Position numbers and translations under genes: made by a program. DNA of 64,000 nt from Nannocystis exedens. Lineage in GTDB: Bacteria; Myxococcota_A; Polyangia; Polyangiales; Polyangiaceae. The notes below the pieces were generated by a model. That model ran no database searches. It worked only from the letters and a program-made list of their open reading frames with translations, and was not told where the DNA came from. Below are positions 8,561 to 17,453 of the stretch, piece by piece. Numbering within the stretch: the stretch's first letter is position 1; the number at the start of each line of letters is the position of its first letter. The stretch is from assembly GCA_945861885.1 (NCBI GenBank), contig CAMAVR010000009.1, positions 1-64,000 of the forward strand, in the 5' to 3' direction.

Positions 8561-11500
8561 CTATCCCTCCCTAAAATTGAAAAGGCACCCGGCCAATCGG
8601 AATTCCTGAGGTACCTGGTTGGACCTCTATGGGGGGGCATTGGCTTACCGGCACGCGTGCCCCTTAAAATCGTCAACCATCGCTCCATTAATTTAGGGTT
8701 TGTCACCTCAATTGCGGATTTTGGCGAAAGTAATTTGGAGACTTCGACGCTTGCGGTCTCCACGAGCTTTTCTCCGACCCTGATCTCAGCCTCAATCGTT
8801 CTAATTCCAAGTTCTGCCGCCGCCTTCGCGCGCCGTACGCCGTCGAGAATCTCAAACGTCTCGACGCCTTCCGCCACAAGCACCGCCCCCTCTGCAACAA
8901 TCCCCACAGGACCAGCGAAGGCTGTTCCGCCCATGAAATTTGGGTCGCGCGTTGTTGCCGTATGCCATGCTTGGCCGAAGGCTTCGGCGGCTCTGTCCAT
9001 CCATCCTGGTTCGATGACGGCTCGGTAGACTGGGACATCTTCCCAGCCTCCTCTGCCGGCTTGGGGGTCGATGGCCCACTCTCGGCTGTATCCGATAAAT
9101 TCGGTTTTTGCTGGGCCGGCTGAGGGACCGTCGGGGCCTGATAGGTCTGGGCCTTCGGTTGGGAATCCTGTGCTGGTGCCCCCTCCGCTTGATGCGATGG
9201 CCCATGGGGGTGGTTGGCCGCATACGGTTCCTCTTAGGCCGGTTGGATCGGTCGCTGAGAAAACTTGGCCTGCTACGTAGGCGTAGGGATTCGCGTCGCC
9301 TGCCATGGCGTGGATGGTTAGCGGGTCGGCGCTTAGCCAGCGGCCTAACGCTGGTACGTAATAGCGGGCTCCGAAGTAGATTAGGCCTACTTCTTCTTCA
9401 TCTTCTTTTCCGGTGAAGCGCCATGGTGCTTTTTCGCTTTTCCATTTTGGCGATTGCCAGTCGCTTTCGCTTTGGCCGTACGCGGCGTACGTGATTCTTT
9501 CTACGAGTTCGCCGGTTCGTTTTGCGACGACGCTTTCTGTCGACCCTAGGTGGTCTGTAAAGTCGAAGAATATGCTTGTTTTTAGCCTATTGGCGGTTGA
9601 TTCGTTCGGCACTACTCGCGCGACTCCTGCGAGACGCAGCTGTTCGTGACTGATGCGCTCATAGTCGCTTACTGCCGCGTTGAACGGTGCTTCGGTTATG
9701 CGGAGCGACGGGAAGAGATCGAGGGTGTGCGCTTCCGCTTCGCCTTTTCGCGCTACGCTTTTTCTTACGCGCTCGCCGCTGCTGTCGTACGCGTAGCGGA
9801 TCGTCACTTCGGGCAGGTCGGCTGTGAGCGACGTTGAGATGGCGCCCCATTTTGTTGCGCTTGCGAGCCGCCCTACTTCGTCCCATTTGTAGGAAACCGT
9901 TTGGAGTGGCGTTTGAAAGATCCCGCGCGGCAGGTTCCAGACGTTGTCCGCATCGGTTGAGAGCGTGATCGCGGTGGTGCTTCCCGCGGCGTCGCTGCTG
10001 AGCATTGCCGACTCGCTTTCGCCGTGGGCGTAGACGAGCCTGTTGGGCGCGGTGTCTTCGTAGGTCAGTTGTCCCGAAGAGCGCTGCCAAAATGCGTGGG
10101 CGTCGTCGTCCGATGACGTCATATCTCCTAGCCATGAGTAGCCGAATGTTTGTGATTTCATTCGCAATGGCGGCGTGGCAAAGGGGCCCATTGAATGAAC
10201 TGCCGCCGGTACGAGTGTGTCGCCGCGGCTCGCGTAATCGACGCGTGTGACGCGGCCGGCGCCGTCGTAGCGCATCGCTTTTGATGCTGGCTTTGCGCCG
10301 CGAGGCCATTCGTTTGCGTCTCGGCGGTCGTCGAGCGCGATAAGATCGCCTGCTGCGTCGTAATGAAATTCGTTCCATGCGAGCACCGCCGGATCTCCGG
10401 TGATGGGGCGTGGGGCGCGCGGCGTGATGCCGACGAGCTCGCGTGTTTTTAGGCGATGGCGAGCGTCGTACGCCATTGTGAGCGTGTGATGCGCGGCCGT
10501 TCCGTAGCGCACGCTTGTGACTGCGCCGAATGCGTCGGCCTCGATGCTTTCGATCAGCGTGCCGTAGCTTGAACCCACTTGGTCGATGTCGCCGCGCATT
10601 GAATAGTGCAGCGATACGGCGCTTTTCCCCGCTTCGAAGAGATCCGGGTCGTCGGCTCCTGTTGATTGCGTGACGAGGCGATCGAGTGCATCGAAAGCGC
10701 TTGTTTGCTCGAAGAAATGGCCTGCATAGCGCTCGGACAATTTTGCCGATGTTTCCGGCTTTGCTGCGCGTCGGCGCGTGCCGATAGGGCGTCCGCGACC
10801 ATCGTATGAAAACTGCGTGTGCGCTCCGCGATCGTAGATTGCGGCGACGCGGCCGATGTAGCGGCGCTCATCGGTTTCGCCGAACGCTTCGACTTCGCCC
10901 GCTTCCGGAGCGTCGTACAGGTACAAAACTTCTGTGCCGTCGCCGCTGGCGCTCGGCGGCGAATACGCTTCGTGGTGCGCTTCGCACGGCCTGTAGTCTT
11001 CCCAGAGGGCGCGGCCGAGCTTGTCGCGCGCGATGTCTTTGCCGCACCCGCGTGCGTCGGCCGTGCCTACAAGCCAGCCATGGCGATCGTATGCGTAGCG
11101 CCATGTGCCAGCGTTCGGCTCGTCGTTGCGGACGAGCCTTCCGAGCGAGTTGTACGCCATCGTGCGGATCGTCTTTTCCGCGCCGTTTTGATGCCATTTT
11201 GTCACTGACAAGAGTTCGCCCGTGAGCGCGTACCGATTGTCGGTAAACGCGGTGTCGCGTTTCCCCTCGGCTTCCGTCGGGTCGGTCACTCTCGACACGC
11301 GGCCGTGACCGTCAAGCGCGATTGAGAGCGGCCCGAGCCCTTTTGCATCACGCCTCGCGTCAGTCTTGTCGACGCTCAGTGCGTGAAATGTCGTCGCTTG
11401 CGCGCGAGTGCCATCGAGCTCGCGCACTTCGGTCGCTCGGCCGAACGCGTCGTAGCGCGTCTCGACGAACGCGGCGCCGCTTGGAGGCGTGCACGCGCTA

Positions 11501-14049
11501 TCGCTGCGCGGATCGGTATCGCTAAAAAACGGCGCGTATGCCCTGAAAATACTGCTGGCGCCGCGCACGACGCTTTCGCTAACAAGCCAGCCTCCCTCGC
11601 CATGCGCAGGGTCGCCTTCGGCTAGGCGGCACCGAATGCGCCCTCTGCCGTCGAGCACCGTCCACTTGGTGCGAAGCGCTTCGGTCGTGCGAATGCGCGA
11701 CGTCTTGCTGTCATCGTACGCAACCTGCGTCGAAGGCTCGCGCGACGCGGCGAGCGCCATCTCGGGGTCGGGCAAATATTCCGACGTGACGCGGCCAAAC
11801 GCGTCGACATCGACGCGCGTCAGGGTGTCGTTGGGCAAGAGCACTTCTACCGGCTCGGCGCGCACCGATTGAAATCGTCGACGCGTGCGCCATGCGCTCT
11901 CGCTCGATGCGGCTTCGCAGCCGAGTGGTGACGTGCGCGTTTCGAACGCGAAAAAGGCATATTTCTGGTCAAATAGCGTCGACACGCAGCTCGCGTCGCC
12001 GCCTTGCACCGCTCTGGTTTGATTTCCCCATGCGTCGTAAATAGCGCCCGCGTGGTGCACGCGCGCGCCGTCTCCGATGGCGTCAGGCGGCCTCGACGTT
12101 CGCTTTGCTTCAAATGCGCTGAGCTCAGTGTTTGATAGCAGCGACGAAAAGTCGGTCGGTTCGCCCGTGACCGAATCGTTTTGAAGATCAATCTTTCGTC
12201 CGCCGCGCGACACGCTTTTAATTCGTACGCCCCACGCGCCGCGTAACGCCGACAATGTCTCCGTCTCGCGCAGCGTCACGACCCCGTCGTCAAGCCGGGC
12301 TCCGCGCCCTTCGTCGCGGCGCATCACTTCATTGCCAAACGCGTCTTCAGCGCGAACCGTGCGCAAGTGCACGCTCCCAGCGCCGCCGACGTCGACGGCC
12401 GCGGAGAGCGTCCAGCCGTTCGCCGCATCGGCCGACGGCATCGTCATGTTCGAAACCGCGTGCGCCACTTGCGACGCGGCGAAAAGCCATGTGTCGATGG
12501 CGCTCACGTAGCTTCCGAAGGACGATTCGCCCCCTTTTCGCCCGCTTGCGGACAGGCGGTACTGCATGTGCAACGTTTTCAATAGGTGCGCAGCATCGTC
12601 CATCACTTCGATCAACAGCGGGCTACCGACGACCGCGCGAAGTCGATCGTCGAGCTGACTATCGTTCGGCGCCGCAACAAACGTCGTCTTCGTCACTCGC
12701 TTCGCCGCGCCGTCGGTCGTGCGCGTCGCTGTCACGCTTCGAAATCCGAGCAGGCGTTGCTCGTCATACATCGCGCGGTCGTAAGCGAAGTGAATCTCTT
12801 CGGTCTCGCCGCCGGTCACCGAGTGAACTTCGCGCGCGAGAACATCGAGCGCCGCCGGCGAGGAGCGATCGGCCGCGTAAGAAAACGCCGTTTTTTCCCC
12901 GCGACCGTTATCGATCTCCCTTAGCAGCCATGGCGCTCCTGCCGTTTGCATCGCGTAAGAAAAACTCGTCGAAGGCATGCGCGGCGCTCGAGTGGACGCT
13001 GTCACTTCGCCGTTTCGCGACTCAAACGCGCCCGGTGACGAGCCTTCAAGTGTGACCGAATGCAGGTGCAGTCCCGCATCGCCATCGGCCACATAGTCGA
13101 GAAAATAGCGCCGAACGATAGCGCGCTCGCCAAACGACGGCGGATCAAACACGCTCGGCTGAGTGACCACTTTGGCCGTCACATCGACCGCTTCAATCAC
13201 ATGAGGTGAAGAGACGCGCCCGTCAGCCGATGGCGGCATCGCGGCGCTTCGGTAGCGCAGGTGAGTGCGGTGCAAATAGGCCGAAAAATCGGCAGTTCCG
13301 GACGTCGGAGGCGTATCAAAGATGTCGGTTAAAACGGCGACTTGTGAAAAACGCCGCCATCGGTAGGCGATCAAGTTCCGCGTGCCGTGAACATCAAATC
13401 GTCGCGTCAAGTTCCAACGAAAGGCGGCTCCGGTCGCCGCGTCAACGTCGATCCCTTCGGGCTCAGGCGGCCCTTCGACAGGAATACCGAACACCAGTGT
13501 CTCGCCCGAAGGGAGCGACACGCGCCACGAGCGCGCGTCGGGTGAAAGAAAAAAGAGCGCGTGAAGCGAATCGTTTCGAAGCTTAAAAACGCGCCAGCCG
13601 CGCTGCGCCGGAGGGAGCATCGCGGCTGCAATTTCGCCGTCCTGAAGAGGAAGCCCGCGGTTATCGGCCGGCACAACGCCGAGAAAGACGAGCGGCTCGC
13701 TGCCGTACACGTAGCGGTCGTTCAACCATGGCGTCGCGGCGCCTGGCGCTGGCACATCAAATCTAAAACGCGGCGGCCCGTCGAGGTTGCGGATTTCAAT
13801 TGCGGCGAGATTGAGCGACCAGCCGATGCCGCCCGCGTGAAGCGCTTTGTCGCGCGACGAGTAACGCAAGGAGAGGGATGGTTGCACCGCTCCGCGTGCT
13901 CGCTCGAGCTGAAATGCCAGAGAGCGAACCACGGCGCCCGCCGACGAGTCGCTCTCTGATTCCGAGTTATCGTCAGCGCGGGCGCGCTCTGGGATAACCA
14001 GTGCCACCACTACTAGCGACAACAACCAAAAAATAAGCCGCTTCGGCAT
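8557..14049 (-). CDS. RHS/YD-repeat protein with SpvB-like N-terminus and candidate toxin tip
   Basis: This encodes about 1830 residues. The ATG at 14049 is preferred over one 165 bases upstream because it follows a GAGGG site and starts a Sec signal peptide (MPKRLIFWLLSLVVVALV, cleaved near ARA). After the signal comes an SpvB/TcdB-like segment (QPSLSLRYSSRDKALHAGGI then GWSL). Long stretches of YD/RHS repeats follow, then the RHS core signature with DHLGS, FTGKEDEEEVGLIYFGARYY and GRWLSADP. DPTGL marks the usual boundary of the variable tip. The last ~220 residues include EILDGVRRAKAAAELG, resembling the DGxHRxxAA core of ParB-like nuclease folds, so a nuclease-type tip is possible but unproven. 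The family forms a beta-cocoon around a toxic C-terminus. Confidence 0.85.
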   Translation of the reverse strand: MPKRLIFWLLSLVVVALVIPERARADDNSESESDSSAGAVVRSLAFQLERARGAVQPSLSLRYSSRDKALHAGGIGWSLNLAAIEIRNLDGPPRFRFDVPAPGAATPWLNDRYVYGSEPLVFLGVVPADNRGLPLQDGEIAAAMLPPAQRGWRVFKLRNDSLHALFFLSPDARSWRVSLPSGETLVFGIPVEGPPEPEGIDVDAATGAAFRWNLTRRFDVHGTRNLIAYRWRRFSQVAVLTDIFDTPPTSGTADFSAYLHRTHLRYRSAAMPPSADGRVSSPHVIEAVDVTAKVVTQPSVFDPPSFGERAIVRRYFLDYVADGDAGLHLHSVTLEGSSPGAFESRNGEVTASTRAPRMPSTSFSYAMQTAGAPWLLREIDNGRGEKTAFSYAADRSSPAALDVLAREVHSVTGGETEEIHFAYDRAMYDEQRLLGFRSVTATRTTDGAAKRVTKTTFVAAPNDSQLDDRLRAVVGSPLLIEVMDDAAHLLKTLHMQYRLSASGRKGGESSFGSYVSAIDTWLFAASQVAHAVSNMTMPSADAANGWTLSAAVDVGGAGSVHLRTVRAEDAFGNEVMRRDEGRGARLDDGVVTLRETETLSALRGAWGVRIKSVSRGGRKIDLQNDSVTGEPTDFSSLLSNTELSAFEAKRTSRPPDAIGDGARVHHAGAIYDAWGNQTRAVQGGDASCVSTLFDQKYAFFAFETRTSPLGCEAASSESAWRTRRRFQSVRAEPVEVLLPNDTLTRVDVDAFGRVTSEYLPDPEMALAASREPSTQVAYDDSKTSRIRTTEALRTKWTVLDGRGRIRCRLAEGDPAHGEGGWLVSESVVRGASSIFRAYAPFFSDTDPRSDSACTPPSGAAFVETRYDAFGRATEVRELDGTRAQATTFHALSVDKTDARRDAKGLGPLSIALDGHGRVSRVTDPTEAEGKRDTAFTDNRYALTGELLSVTKWHQNGAEKTIRTMAYNSLGRLVRNDEPNAGTWRYAYDRHGWLVGTADARGCGKDIARDKLGRALWEDYRPCEAHHEAYSPPSASGDGTEVLYLYDAPEAGEVEAFGETDERRYIGRVAAIYDRGAHTQFSYDGRGRPIGTRRRAAKPETSAKLSERYAGHFFEQTSAFDALDRLVTQSTGADDPDLFEAGKSAVSLHYSMRGDIDQVGSSYGTLIESIEADAFGAVTSVRYGTAAHHTLTMAYDARHRLKTRELVGITPRAPRPITGDPAVLAWNEFHYDAAGDLIALDDRRDANEWPRGAKPASKAMRYDGAGRVTRVDYASRGDTLVPAAVHSMGPFATPPLRMKSQTFGYSWLGDMTSSDDDAHAFWQRSSGQLTYEDTAPNRLVYAHGESESAMLSSDAAGSTTAITLSTDADNVWNLPRGIFQTPLQTVSYKWDEVGRLASATKWGAISTSLTADLPEVTIRYAYDSSGERVRKSVARKGEAEAHTLDLFPSLRITEAPFNAAVSDYERISHEQLRLAGVARVVPNESTANRLKTSIFFDFTDHLGSTESVVAKRTGELVERITYAAYGQSESDWQSPKWKSEKAPWRFTGKEDEEEVGLIYFGARYYVPALGRWLSADPLTIHAMAGDANPYAYVAGQVFSATDPTGLRGTVCGQPPPWAIASSGGGTSTGFPTEGPDLSGPDGPSAGPAKTEFIGYSREWAIDPQAGRGGWEDVPVYRAVIEPGWMDRAAEAFGQAWHTATTRDPNFMGGTAFAGPVGIVAEGAVLVAEGVETFEILDGVRRAKAAAELGIRTIEAEIRVGEKLVETASVEVSKLLSPKSAIEVTNPKLMERWLTILRGTRAGKPMPPHRGPTRYLRNSDWPGAFSILGRDR

Positions 14050-14252
14050 AACGCCCTCAAACCGAAGCAAAAGGCCGCGGCATTTGGCGCGCTTAGTCGA
14101 CGGATGACGGAAAAGCAAGAGGCAAGCGCTACTGGCTTTCAACGGCCACGCCCGCCGTTTTTGTGGGGGGGCGAGGCGTTGCTCTCCACTTTGGCTAGGC
14201 GGTTTTACGATCAATCAACGTCCCGCCGCTCTATTCGAAGGATCCAGGTGCC

Positions 14253-16799
14253 TTAGCGTGGGCGCGCTAGTAGCGTATCGTCTTCGCGGTGCCATATGAC
14301 TGTTGAATGGCGCTTTCCTGGCCACGAAATTAGCGACTTTGACCATAGCGACTCGTTGAGACTCCATGAGCATGAGCTCTGGCTAGTGCCGTAGACCGAC
14401 ATCATCCCCATGCATCCGAGGCCGCTTGCTCCGGCGCTGATCGTTAGCCTTAAATCGCATTCGCCGGCGCCGACATCGCTTCGCGCCGCCATAAGTCGCG
14501 CTGCGCGCATGATCGTCGCGTTGAAGTCGGTGCGGTCGCTATCTCGGTCGTGCGGGTGAACGAGCTCCCACTGGAGCTGCGTGATCGACGGTCGCGCCGT
14601 CTTAAAAAGCATGACACTGGCGTTCGCCGAGGCTCGCAAGATCGAGAGGATCGGTAGACCGACACCTATGCTCGCAGAGAGAGCCGCTTTGACGTCAGCG
14701 GTCGGTGCGATCGTGTAACGCAGCCGACCTGACCGGATGCGATCATTGGGCTTCGCAAACCGCCGGCTGTTGGCGCGAACATCGGCGCCAAATGCGTTCG
14801 CTTCGTCTTCGCCGACGATGTACTTTTCGGATGTACGGAGATCAAATGCCGCTTCCCAGCCGACAGAGCCGATCAGCTGAAGATCGAGCGACACGAATAC
14901 TCCGGCTATCGGGATAGCAATGACGGGCAGGTCGTAACCAAACGCAAGTTTGTTCGTTAAGGTATCGCCAGATTCTTGAATGGTCCGCCCAAATAGGCTC
15001 AATTTCGCGCTTTTTGAGCCGCCATTTAGCTGCATCGGCGCGTCTCCCTTGATTTCGAGCGACGCGAAGCGGGCCAGTTTCTTTCCGTGTTTTCGCTGCG
15101 CGATCCAATCGCCGTCGGCGACAATATCAAACGTAGAGCTTGCATGCGCACCGTCGATGGCGCTCAATCGCGTCGTCTCGTGATGTGTCGAGCGGACATT
15201 GAACTGCTTGCCGCCGAGTAATTGCACCGTTCGAACGACATCGTGTTTCAATTCGGTGTCGGTTGGGCGCGGGATCGATTTGGGCGCGTTCCGATCCGGG
15301 AAAATAGCGCGCGTGATTTTTATCAGCGCCAATTTGCAATTGGATGAATCGACATCGCTGTCTTCTTCGAACGGAGCGACCGCGCACGCGCGCACGTTAT
15401 AGATGTCGAAGTTCTTCCACTCGCCCATGATCGCGCGGCATGCTTCCGAGGGCGACTGAACGTAAATCTCTTCGCCAAAATCGACTGACGCACCGGCGGC
15501 CGCTTGCTGGATTGCGGTGAACGGCGAAAATCGTGGCGAGTCTGTCAAAGCGAGCAGCTGTTGGACATGCCTTTCAAGTGCTTCTCCTGACTCTCCGACA
15601 AACGATGGGAGATCGCCGCTGTTTTCGTTCGCGCGAATCTCGAGCGGTACATAGTCGGTCCCGCCAGCGCATTCCCCAGGCCCCGATGGCGAATCGGTTC
15701 CGTGCTCACTCTCTTCGAAGAACTTCCCGGTGGGGCAGAGCGAGTAGTGGACGCGCACTTCGGCTTTTCCGTCAGTCTTTGCCCCCGGATATTTCGAGCG
15801 AGCGAACAGATCGTGAATCGCGTTTGGTGCTGGCGCCCCCGCATCGCCCAATGACGGGGAGGGGGGCTTCGACCCGAATAGCTGAAGCGTACCTTTTACG
15901 GAAAATAGCGGCTCTCCGTGCTGCCCTAAACATGTATCGAGTTCGGCGATTGCCTGGTGTGATGAGACGGCGACCGATTTCATCGACAGATCGGCTTTCT
16001 CAGCCCGTTTGACGGTGATTTTAGGGAAGCACCCAGGCGCTGTCCCGTTTGTTCTTTCGAGATAATCGCAGTTCGGTGAAGAGTCTTTCGTTCGATCGAA
16101 GACATGAACGCGACGGTGCGAGAGGAGGTGCCGCATCGCGACGTGGTGCGATTTGAGCCCTTTTACTCGCTGAAAAAACTTGTTCGGTTCTATATCTTGG
16201 CCCAAAAATACGCGAAATTCCCCTTCGTCAAACTGTTTGGCAAGCTCGCGATGCCGGTTCCATGGCCTGCCGGCTGTGCCTCGATTTGAAAGGCATGTCT
16301 CTGGGATCGTGAACTCGCCGATGACGGTGAACGGTTCGTCGCGGCCGGTCTCGTCGTGCGTGTATTCGACATGAAGTTTTTGATCGAACAGGCAGATCGC
16401 GCGCCTATTCGTTTTGTCTTTGAACGTGGCTCGATTCGCGTCGCTGTGGAACACGACAGCGCCATCCTGTTCGTCGTACGCATAGGAGACTAGGCCGACG
16501 GCGAGGTCGCCTGAGATCGTGCCGAGGCGCGGCTTAATTGTGACCGCCAGTTTGATCGGAAAGCCGATGTAGCGCGTGTCCGGCGCGTTGCTTGCGGATG
16601 CAATAGGAAGCGACCGAATCGCCACAACATCGCCGATGTTCCAGACTTTTTTTGGACCAAAAATGTGGTCGTCGGTGGCATCGGTGGAAGGTTCCGTTAA
16701 CGTCGCCGTGCCGCACCCCGAGAGCAGGGCGATCGAAGCAGCTGCCACCGCTTGTGTTGCAATGCGCCAAAAGCGGTGCAATGGGGTCGTGACGCTCAT
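14253..16799 (-). CDS. Large lipoprotein of unknown function upstream of the RHS gene
   Basis: This is an 848-residue protein with a lipoprotein signal peptide (hydrophobic stretch VAAASIALLSGC, lipid-anchored Cys about residue 29). The mature part is polar with scattered cysteines and strand-rich segments, and no family that I recognise. It lies on the same strand as the RHS gene, whose start is about 200 bases downstream, so it may be a partner in the same unit, for example in surface display. That is only inferred from position. An intrinsic terminator upstream (16833-16870) separates it from the small lipoprotein gene, so it should have its own promoter in the short gap. Confidence 0.65.
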   Translation of the reverse strand: MSVTTPLHRFWRIATQAVAAASIALLSGCGTATLTEPSTDATDDHIFGPKKVWNIGDVVAIRSLPIASASNAPDTRYIGFPIKLAVTIKPRLGTISGDLAVGLVSYAYDEQDGAVVFHSDANRATFKDKTNRRAICLFDQKLHVEYTHDETGRDEPFTVIGEFTIPETCLSNRGTAGRPWNRHRELAKQFDEGEFRVFLGQDIEPNKFFQRVKGLKSHHVAMRHLLSHRRVHVFDRTKDSSPNCDYLERTNGTAPGCFPKITVKRAEKADLSMKSVAVSSHQAIAELDTCLGQHGEPLFSVKGTLQLFGSKPPSPSLGDAGAPAPNAIHDLFARSKYPGAKTDGKAEVRVHYSLCPTGKFFEESEHGTDSPSGPGECAGGTDYVPLEIRANENSGDLPSFVGESGEALERHVQQLLALTDSPRFSPFTAIQQAAAGASVDFGEEIYVQSPSEACRAIMGEWKNFDIYNVRACAVAPFEEDSDVDSSNCKLALIKITRAIFPDRNAPKSIPRPTDTELKHDVVRTVQLLGGKQFNVRSTHHETTRLSAIDGAHASSTFDIVADGDWIAQRKHGKKLARFASLEIKGDAPMQLNGGSKSAKLSLFGRTIQESGDTLTNKLAFGYDLPVIAIPIAGVFVSLDLQLIGSVGWEAAFDLRTSEKYIVGEDEANAFGADVRANSRRFAKPNDRIRSGRLRYTIAPTADVKAALSASIGVGLPILSILRASANASVMLFKTARPSITQLQWELVHPHDRDSDRTDFNATIMRAARLMAARSDVGAGECDLRLTISAGASGLGCMGMMSVYGTSQSSCSWSLNESLWSKSLISWPGKRHSTVIWHREDDTLLARPR

Positions 16800-16832
16800 C
16801 GGCGACGGCTTACGAGATGGGGGGAAATGAGC

Positions 16833-16870
16833 AAAAAAAAACGCCCCCGACGCAAAGTCGGAGGCGGTTT
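16833..16870 (-). terminator. Intrinsic terminator of the small lipoprotein gene
   Basis: Read on the minus strand, CGCCTCCGAC (from 16866 to 16857) pairs with GTCGGGGGCG (16851-16842) around a TTTGC loop, and is followed by nine T residues. One G-T pair is tolerated in the stem. It lies 36 bases beyond the stop of the 16906-17253 gene and is the clearest terminator in the window. Confidence 0.85.
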
Positions 16871-16905
16871 TGGGAGATAGCGGCGATGCCGCTTAAGATG
16901 CCGGA

Positions 16906-17253
16906 CTACTTAACGCGATCGCCGCATTCCTGCGCGCATTTGGCCTGGCCGCATGCTTTCACGCGCTCGCCCGCGGCCTGGACCGCCGTTGGATCGGCAG
17001 CCGTACCGGCTAATCCGGCACCTAGCACTGCAGCGGTGGCGGTTGCGACAGCTTTAACTTCGGCGGCGCACTTCGACTCGATGCAAGCTTGGCATGCTGC
17101 ATCAGAATCGGTTTTCGGCGGGTCGGTGTCGGTGCCGCTCGTTTTCGAAGAATTCCCGCTCGGAGCTGCTGTGTCGTCGCTCGAGTTTGAACCGCACGCC
17201 GCGATAGCGGCAATGAAAGCTAGCGAAGAAAATACACGAAGTGTGGTCGTCAT
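16906..17253 (-). CDS. Small cysteine-containing lipoprotein
   Basis: This 115-residue protein has a lipoprotein signal peptide (VFSSLAFIAAIAAC, lipobox Cys20) and a Ser/Thr/Asp-rich linker. The C-terminal domain has paired cysteines (CQACIESKC, then CGQAKCAQEC) that could form two disulfides or bind a metal. It starts behind a strong GAGGAG site and ends just before an intrinsic terminator, so it appears to be monocistronic. Similar short Cys-paired lipoproteins are frequent in myxobacteria. No function is known to me. Confidence 0.7.
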   Translation of the reverse strand: MTTTLRVFSSLAFIAAIAACGSNSSDDTAAPSGNSSKTSGTDTDPPKTDSDAACQACIESKCAAEVKAVATATAAVLGAGLAGTAADPTAVQAAGERVKACGQAKCAQECGDRVK

Positions 17254-17453
17254 ATCAGGAGCTCCTCGTCAGTTGATTTGCGACGCCGACGGCTCCTTTT
17301 GAGCGGTTTTGGCGGTCGCCAGCCCGACTGGGCCGAACGAAGATTTTGAAATAAAACTAGAAAAGCGCCCGTCTTTTTTTAGGAATAATAGCGAAGCTAT
17401 AAATACTGTTGCAAAACGGCATCGGTTTTACCGTCTCGTGTATCTCACGTGTA

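Noticed and set aside
8557..8850. RHS C-terminal tip called as a definite ParB nuclease
   Set aside because: Only the DGVRR-type core resembles ParB; the rest is too divergent to be certain by eye, so it is kept as a hypothesis.
9659..13586. Several long plus-strand open frames opposite the RHS gene
   Set aside because: They run antisense to a strongly supported RHS gene, have Arg/Ser-rich compositions typical of shadow frames and show no domain or ribosome-binding site.
8148..14240. Transposon-like direct repeats flanking the RHS locus (AAGGATCC and GCCGTTTTTGT)
   Set aside because: The matches are short, differ in orientation, and no transposase or target-site duplication is visible.
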